A DNA stretch of 63,382 nucleotides from Bodo saltans. Lineage: Eukaryota; Euglenozoa; Kinetoplastea; Eubodonida; Bodonidae. Each line of letters starts with the position of its first letter. The first letter of the stretch is position 1. Below are positions 1 to 7,700 of the stretch, one piece after another. Below the pieces are notes generated by a model. The model was not told the DNA's origin, did no database searches, and saw nothing but the letters and a program-made list of their open reading frames with translations. Location of the stretch: contig CYKH01001716.1 in the NCBI GenBank assembly GCA_001460835.1, forward strand, positions 6,460 to 69,841, written 5' to 3'. Position numbers and translations under genes: made by a program.

Positions 1-13
1 ACGAACGCCCCAT

Positions 14-412
14 GCCCAGTCCACCACGGCACACGTGAGACAGACATCACTGTCCTCACGGACGCCAGTGCGTTGGGCTGCGGGGCGATAAGCATCGATA
101 GCAACGGGGCTATGATGCAGTTGTCCAAGAGATGGACACTGCATGGAACATAGGTTCCCCAGTCGATGCAGAACCAATCCGTGAGGTCCGGCCGTGACCA
201 ATGCCGCTGCCTAACTCGTCGCCACGAGAATGCACAAGGTGGTGACCACTTGCCACTGGCGTATCTGGCAGCAAAGTCTTTTACCCAGTAAAGGGTCCAA
301 TGTTGACGGGCGAGTTTTCTACCCTGGAAGGGTCCCGTGTTGGCGCGGAATTTGGTGAGAACTGTCTCGTCCAAGAAAATGCTTTTATTTGTTTCTAAAG
401 TGCCCTTTCTTC
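14..412. repeat. Direct repeat, copy 1 (~398 bp)
   Basis: This stretch recurs at 565-963 with an offset of 551 bp. By eye only two substitutions separate the copies (in the motifs ggtccgg[c/t]cgtg and ctcgtc[g/a]ccac), so the duplication is recent or homogenised. The sequence left of base 14 does not match the sequence left of 565. Bases 43-153 correspond to the RNase H-like frame described at 594-704. No intact gene is visible. Confidence 0.9.
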
Positions 413-564
413 CCAAGAAGTTACAACTTTCACACCAGTCATTTCTTTACTTTACTTTTCTTGTGTTTTTTGGCACTTTGAACATAGCGAGTGTAGAACC
501 CGGAAACAAGAGATAGAGCAGCGCCAAGGTGTGGGACCAGATGCACGCCTGGGCGTCGCTGGGA

Positions 565-963
565 GCCCAGTCCACCACGGCACACGTGAGACAGACATCA
601 CTGTCCTCACGGACGCCAGTGCGTTGGGCTGCGGGGCGATAAGCATCGATAGCAACGGGGCTATGATGCAGTTGTCCAAGAGATGGACACTGCATGGAAC
701 ATAGGTTCCCCAGTCGATGCAGAACCAATCCGTGAGGTCCGGTCGTGACCAATGCCGCTGCCTAACTCGTCACCACGAGAATGCACAAGGTGGTGACCAC
801 TTGCCACTGGCGTATCTGGCAGCAAAGTCTTTTACCCAGTAAAGGGTCCAATGTTGACGGGCGAGTTTTCTACCCTGGAAGGGTCCCGTGTTGGCGCGGA
901 ATTTGGTGAGAACTGTCTCGTCCAAGAAAATGCTTTTATTTGTTTCTAAAGTGCCCTTTCTTT
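565..963. repeat. Direct repeat, copy 2 (~398 bp)
   Basis: Second copy of the 14-412 unit, separated from it by a unique spacer of about 150 bp (413-564). The homology stops inside the shared cctttctt motif. A weak third echo (acccagcaaagggtccaagg and neighbouring bases) is at about 1030-1110, so the unit may have been a longer array or a dispersed element. The reverse-strand open frames here are repeat translations with no recognisable protein. Confidence 0.9.
594..704 (+). mobile_element. Decayed RNase H-like fragment of a retroelement
   Basis: The + strand frame starting at 594 reads DITVLTDASALGCGAI, followed by about 20 more residues before a TAG at 702. TDAS-x3-GxGA is the hallmark first-strand motif of the RNase H domain in DIRS/Ngaro-type elements, including the kinetoplastid VIPER elements. 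Upstream the homologous sense seems to continue in another frame (WDQMHAWASLGAQ, about 534-572), and downstream in yet another, so the copy is frameshifted and dead. The same fragment is in the first repeat at 43-153. Assignment to VIPER rests on this one motif and could be wrong. Confidence 0.4.
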
Positions 964-1204
964 CCTCTTTTGTTCTTGTTATTTCTTTCACGCATGTGCA
1001 CGTTCTTCGACAATTACGATGTCGGCTTGTTACCCAGCAAAGGGTCCAAGGTTGACGCGGGAAAAAGGGTTATGTGCCAAGAGTTTGTTCTCGAAGAAAC
1101 CTCGTGCAAACGTTGTCTTCCATTTCGTGTTGTTTTTTGTGAGTTAATGCCCCCCCCAAAAAAAAGGGAGGAAAAGGCGATTTTTCGAAGAATTCTACTT
1201 CACT
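964..1204. other. No gene seen; weak third echo of the 398-bp unit
   Basis: Pyrimidine-rich at the left end, then a divergent match to the tacccagtaaagggtcc part of the upstream repeats, then a C8/A8 tract at about 1150-1165. I see no supported coding frame, RNA gene or splice-acceptor-plus-start arrangement. Confidence 0.5.
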
Positions 1205-1510
1205 GAAAACGATGACGACTCTGCGCGCAAGGGGCGGCTGAGGAGTCAAGCAACATGCAGCCAACCAGTGTGACTTGGGAAAAATCCCTTGACATGTTGC
1301 GTGATTTTTCTACTTCGCTGAACCACGATGACGACTCTGCGCGCCAGATGCAGCCAACCAGTGTGACTTGGGAAAAATCCCTTGACATGTTTCGTGATTT
1401 TTCGCTTTGCTGAACCACGATGACGACTCTGCGCGCCAGGCGCGGCTGAGGAGTCAAGCAACATGCAGCCAACCAGTGTGGCTTGGGAAAAATCCCTTGA
1501 CATGTTGCGT
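1205..1510. repeat. Threefold imperfect tandem repeat (93-115 bp units)
   Basis: The block beginning atgcagccaaccagtgtg and running to cccttgacatgttgcg occurs at 1255, 1348 and 1463. The blocks are joined by a second shared block (acgatgacgactctgcgcgc) at about 1209, 1328 and 1419. The middle unit lacks the ggcgcggctgaggagtcaag segment of the outer two, giving spacings of 93 and 115 bp. The frames open on the reverse strand are repeat translations. The function is unknown. Confidence 0.88.
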
Positions 1511-1737
1511 ATGGTATCCATGAGAACTTACTGGTGGTGTTTTCTCTATCTTTACGAAGGAAGGATTTCAGAAGGAGGAAACAAGTAACCACAGAGCGTC
1601 ACTTTGTACGACACGAAAACGAAACCACCAAAAAGAACCTATAATGTTCGCCAAGTCGCTTGTGACGTGATAAAATTCACATGCATGTGGTTGAGATGAT
1701 TTGAGTTTGCGCAAATGGAAGTGAGTGCGATGTTGGT
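1511..1737. other. Upstream region of the gene array; no gene seen
   Basis: This is the last stretch before the first gene of the unidirectional array. It contains no convincing open frame. If a Pol II initiation zone for this cluster exists inside the window it should lie here or within the repeats to the left, but nothing in the bases proves it. Confidence 0.3.
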
Positions 1738-1779
1738 CTATATTTTTTTGTTTTTTTTGTTTTTTGTTTTGGCGAAGAG
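1738..1779 (+). promoter_or_regulatory. Predicted trans-splice acceptor of the kinesin gene
   Basis: An almost pure T tract (1741-1770) is followed by ggcgaagag, with AG at 1776-1777 and 1778-1779. Spliced-leader addition there would leave only 2-4 nt before the ATG at 1782. This is a strong example of the very short 5' leaders seen through the window. Confidence 0.65.
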
Positions 1780-1781
1780 TA

Positions 1782-4700
1782 ATGGATTCCCAGGTCAAGG
1801 TTCTTGTGAGGTTTAGGCCCGTCATTGAGGGCGAAACGCCGTCGAATGTTCAGTATCAGGTGGATGATGCTCGTATGAGGCTGCGAGTTAATCGTGTTAC
1901 AGAGAAGCTTTCTATGAAAGGTCAGTTGAGTGATTCTCAAGAGTATAATTTCCATCGTATCTTGATGTCGACGGATGAGAGCGATGAAGTGTACATGTCT
2001 GTGCGTGATCACCTTCTTGAGGGATTTGTTAAGCTAGGTGTAGCATCGCTTGTTATGTATGGTCAAACTGGAAGTGGAAAGACGTATACGATGACTTCAA
2101 TCTCACAGAAAGCCATTCGTGATGTGTTTCGAGTCGTAGACCAGCATTTTGTGAATGCAAGCGTCGAAGTTGGTGTTGCCCAGGTGTACATTGATGTTGC
2201 GTATGACTTGTTGACTGCAACGTCACGGAATCCGCGAGGGCTTCCCCTTGATAAAGCTCTTCGGACGATACCAACATTAAAGGTTGACAGTCCCGACGAG
2301 GCAATTGCGATGATGATCCACGCAGAATCACATAGAGCGAAAGCTTCACATAGTTTGAACAAGTTTAGCAGCCGGAGCCACTCAATATCGTTGTTACGAG
2401 TCAAACATTTGCGTGGAGAGGCCAAAGTATTTCTTGTTGATCTTGCCGGATCTGAACGAGTGGAGAAAACAAAAGCTACTGGAGAAACGTTTCGAGAAGG
2501 AAACGCAGTTAATCAATCGCTACTTGCTCTTAGCAGATGCGTTCAAGCAATGTCAACGTCCAGTGACTACGTACCTGTTCGTGAAAGCACTCTTACCTTG
2601 TTCTTAGGAGAGTGCTTTACTGCTGGCAGTGCACTTTCTCTCATGTGCACGCTATCACCTTCATTAATCAGCGAGAATGAAACGCGCAACACTCTTAACT
2701 TTGCCGACGTTGCCAAGAAGGTGCGGCTCCTACGTCAAAACGTGAAACCTCAAGCTGACTCGAGACCTGGAATTGCAGCTCTCGAAGAGTCGTTGCGTTT
2801 GATGGAAAACCGCCACAACGAGGTGCTGAATGATCTAAGTGTTGAGAAGAATGCACTTAGCCGTGAAGTGCGTCATTTGCGTGACCAACTTGAGGCCCTT
2901 CGGCGAAAACACAATGAAAGGGAAGACCTTTGGAGGGAAGACGTTCGTTTCTTGGAAGAGCAAGTGTCCGTCAGCAACACTCTCGAAGATGAGTACAAAC
3001 GCAAGGGCGAAGAGCTTGCTAGAGACTTAGTTGCCAAGACATCCTCGAATGGTGAGACGAAAGAAACAATAGAACGACTTGTCATGGAAAACGTTGAACT
3101 TCGACAGTCACTTGACTGTGCGAGAGACGAGATCACATCATTATTAATGGAAAGGCAAATGCACTTGTCCAGGATTGAACACATGTGGAACGAGATTGTT
3201 GTGCTTAGCTCTGCTGCACCTTCATTCCCTGAAGGCATTGCCTCTGCCCCACGCCAGTCAGAGGTGCTGCCAGTTCACGGACCAACCGCTTCAGCGTCAA
3301 CATCAAACGAACCAACTACAAGCGACACCCGCTCGAACAAGTTGCTTCAGTTGATAACAGAACGAGCCGAAAATGACAAGGCAGAGCTCCGAGGGACAAT
3401 AACGAAGCTTGAGGAGCAAGTTTCCCAGTTCCTTGGGTTGGGTGCTACACCACGTTTTGATCGCCCAAGTGCTAGGAGAGTTGCCAAGAGCAACTCCATT
3501 TCTCAAACAATTGTCTCAATCAATGACCTTGATGATCTCCAGGTGCGCCATGATGAACTGAGGGCTCAAGTGTTGAAGTTGGAACTTAGCTTGGCTGCAC
3601 AGCCAAGTGCTGACACAATAGAGTTCGACGCGTACATGGGAATGTTTCAAACAGTTGCACAGCTACGCCTTGAAAACGAAGAGTTGAGGCAGTCACTGAG
3701 CTATGCCGTACGTGAAACGGACCTCGCACTGGCACGCCACCAGCAATTGCTAGGAGCAATTCGAAGTCGCAAGCAATCAGAAAACAAGAAATATGAGGAA
3801 CACAACTCAAAAGGTGACGAGCAAAGTTTTGAAATTGTCAGCTCGTTAAGAGAGCTAAGAGATCAGCTTTCGGCCCGCCGAAACCCAATCTACTCTGACC
3901 TCGAACGCTTGCACGATTCAATGCGCTCCCAGCTTGTCAATGAAGAAGCACTTTCAAGAGCGTCGTCAAAAGCATCTTTTTACTCTCAACAGCTGGTTCT
4001 TCAAAATCGGTGTTTCCGTCAGCAGCTTGCTGAGTACGAGGGAGTTGACAGAGCACACACCTACCGAGCAAGCCGCTTACAGTATACCATTGATTCTCTT
4101 CTGGGTGCTGACGTTGCGGAACGCTTGCTTCACATTCAAGAAACACAAGGAGTGGATGATCCCGTCAATTACTTGTTGGAAGCCAACGACAAGCTTGAAG
4201 ATGAGCTTTGTGCAAAGGGTGTTTGCAACGATGCGTTAGTTCAATCATCGCTGGAACTACTCGAAAGTCTAGAAGCAACGCGTCGTCAAATCGTAGAGTT
4301 TGAACATGTAACTTCTATCAAGTTGCTCCCAAACCCAACGTTGGAGCTGAATCAAGAGTTCCCGTGGAATTCAACAATCAATACACCTGCACAACTTTCA
4401 GCGAGAGAGTTGTACGTGAATGAACGTTTAAGTGCATCACCATCCGTTCAAAGCCTTGATCACGAGCAATCCCAGCCATCTGGAAAAAAGCCTTTCACAT
4501 TGCTTCTACGCCAGCTTGAAGTTACTCGTGCCGAGAATGCACAGCTCCAGCGTGAAAATTCCCGCATTATCGCTCAAAACGAAGAACTCAAATCGTCTCA
4601 GAGCACTGAGCGTGCAGCGGTGAGACCTGCGCTCCCCAGCGACCAAGATCGAGTGATCGAGATGCTGCGCGACCGGATCGAAGCAATGAGCACTGACGCG

Positions 4701-7700
4701 CCGCCACAGAGTAGCGCGCGATCCAGCGACCCGACGACGGACCGAGAGGCGTTCACGATGCTTCTCCGCCAGCTTGAGAGCACACGCGCCGAGAACATTG
4801 CACTCGAGAATGAAGTTGCTGGCATGACTTCAAAACACGCAGAGCAGCAATCTGTCATTGAAAAATTACGGAACCGCCTCGAGGCGAAGCCGTCTCGTGT
4901 TGCGGTTGCCACCGTAAATTCGCGCGAGCGGAGCAGTGGCGCAGCGCCGACTGACGACCGAGATCGAGTGATTGAGATGCTGCGCGACCGGGTCGAAGCA
5001 ATGAGCACTGACGCGCCGCCACAGAGTAGCGCGCGATCCAGCGACCCGACGACGGACCGAGAGGCGTTCACGATGCTTCTCCGCCAGCTTGAGAGCACAC
5101 GCGCCGAGAATATCGCACTCGCACAGGAGAATGGGCGCCTTGCGAAATCAGTGCCTCAAAAAGACCTCTATTCAAGTCATCGACTCGAGTCTGAATCTAG
5201 ACTATCGCCAGTGTACTTACAACCTGACTTTGATCAGCGCCCACTGTCTGGCCGAATAATGTTTTGCCGAGAGAGGAACGATTTTGTGCCACACAGGCTT
5301 GATTGCTCATCAGCGATACAGTTTTATGAAGACGGAGAACTTGACAATCAGACGGAGGGCATCATTATTAATGAAGAAAATTTGCTACGCTGCCAAATAG
5401 AAGTTGAATATCAGGCGTGGCTGTGGAGCTGGCATCGGGAGTTCTTTAATGAGCTTTACAACCACAAACTGGATGAACTGCGTCTGCGGGAGCAAAAACT
5501 TGCACGAAAGGAAGTTGCTTTCAGTTATCGGCTTGAGCGACTCGGAGCTGACCAAATCGCCCTCAGTCGTCCAACACGTCAACAGACACACCGAGAACCT
5601 TCGCTCACCATCATCCAAGAAGAGCTCGTTAATCGTGAGCTGCTGATCTTCAATCAAAGCGAAACGCTGTCGTCAGACATTGTGCTTCCATTCTTCGCAC
5701 GACTGACAAGGCTCTTGGCTCAAAAAGTTCGAAACTTGGATCAAAAAGAGCAAGTAGCTAACTACCACATCGATCGGCTCTGTGGACATACCCACGTCGC
5801 ATCATGGGAGCAATTGCAAGCGAAAGCCAACGAGGTTCAAAACCTTAATTATTTCATCAAGTCTGCCACGGACTCAGTCGACCAAATCCAAGACAAACTG
5901 AACAAAACTGAAACTGCCATGGCGACATTGATCGCGTCACTCCAAGCTTTACTCCCACCAAACCATGAGCTACAGTCACCAGAGCAGATCGTCTCTGCAC
6001 TTTCTCAATACGTTGACCATTCCAAATCCGGAAATAGTGAGACCGCCGCTGGGACGGACAGCAACGCCATGTTCCAGCGTATCCTCCAGCAGCTTGAGGC
6101 AACTCGGGCCGAGAACTTCGAGCTCCAGCGCGAGGTGGAGGACTTGCGCAGCCGAGCCCCAGTGATGGTCGCCGTGGGAGGGCGCGAGCGCATGGACCAG
6201 GCCGGCGCACCGGAGGAGCAGGAACGCGACGCGCTGCCTGTTGCGGATGCGATCAACGAGCAACCGGCCGAGGCAGGCTCGATGGCCGGGGCGCCGTTTG
6301 ACGCTGACCGTGCGGAGGCTGTCTTGCGCCAGAACGCCGTGCTGCAGCGTGACCTCGAGCTTGCGCACAGTCGCTTGGTGAGTCTCGAGGGCGTGCAAGC
6401 TGTCAACGCCGACCTTCGAGCGAAGCTTGAGGGCCACGGTGACAGCACGAAAGAGAACGCGCTCCGCGAGCTGAACAACCGCCTCCTTGCTGACATCAAG
6501 AGGCTGAAGGGCCACGGCAGTACTGCTGCATACGACGACAGCGAAGGCCCAACAACCGCTGATCTTCTCTTCCGGCAGCTCGAAGCGGAACGCACGGAGT
6601 CAATCGCGCTGCAAAGTGAGCTTGCTCGAGAGCAGGATGACACCCGCGAGCTGAGGGCTGTGAACGAGCAGCTGCGACGAAAACTCGAGCAGGGTGCTTC
6701 CGAGCTGCGAAGCCACGACGAAGGACCGTCGATCCCAACGGAAAGTGGCGAGGCTGCCGCTGGGACGGACAGCAACGCCATGTTCCAGCGTATCCTCCAG
6801 CAGCTTGAGGCAACTCGGGCCGAGAACTTCGAGCTCCAGCGCGAGGTGGAGGACTTGCGCAGCCGAGCCCCAGTGATGGTCGCCGTGGGAGGGCGCGAGC
6901 GCATGGACCAGGCCGGCGCACCGGAGGAGCAGGAACGCGACGCGCTGCCTGTTGCGGATGCGATCAACGAGCAACCGGCCGAGGCAGGCTCGATGGCCGG
7001 GGCGCCGTTTGACGCTGACCGTGCGGAGGCTGTCTTGCGCCAGAACGCCGTGCTGCAGCGTGACCTCGATGTGGCGTATGAAAGCTTGAAAGATTATTCT
7101 GCACTGATCGAGGTCAACGAACAGTTGCGACGCCATGTTACTTTGCTGACGACACAAGTGACGGAATCTGCCGCCTCGGCGAAAGCTGCTGAAGCTAGTG
7201 CTGGACAGCACAGGGGTCGTGTTGCTGTGTTGGATGAGCGCTTGACTGTCTCTGAGAGCCGCGTTAAGGTGTTGGAAGATGCCCTGATAGCCGCTGAAAC
7301 TGAGCGGCTTGAGCTGAGGCGTGCCGATCATGACAAATTGCTGAACGAAACAATATCTCGAGTCGACGGATTGAGCCGTGAAAATGCCGAACTGATGGTC
7401 GTCATTGAACGTAATCAGGCCACGAATTTACAGGTGACCGAGAGACTTCACAGAGCCGAAGCAGCGCTTGTTGCACAGGAAGGTATGTACCTTGAGCTGC
7501 TTGCTTCTAGCTCACCAGAGGTGGTTGAGCGTCTCAACTCAACCAATGACCAGCTCCAAATTCGTTGCCACAAAGCAGAGGCAGAGTGCAAATCGCTGGC
7601 TATGGCCTTGTCAGAACGCGACAACATTGTCCACGGGAATGGGGCCAGGACGGTTCAATCTTTGCAGGAACTTGTACGCCGGCTTCAAGATGAGCTTATT

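Noticed and set aside
447-991. Reverse-strand open frames across the 398-bp repeats
   Set aside because: They are antisense to the RNase H-like reading, differ between the repeat copies and show no protein character.
1205-1510. CRISPR-like array
   Set aside because: Unit lengths (93-115 bp), absence of short constant repeats with unique spacers, and the eukaryotic context all exclude it.
1070-1592. Overlapping reverse-strand open frames with repeated ARRVVIV / NMSRDFSQ blocks
   Set aside because: They are translations of the 93-115-bp DNA repeat, have no recognisable domain, and lie on the strand opposite to every other gene.
4598-7331. Long reverse-strand frames inside the kinesin (up to 320 codons)
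   Set aside because: Shadows produced by the GC-rich repeated coiled-coil sequence. The sense strand has motor, heptads and one uninterrupted frame.
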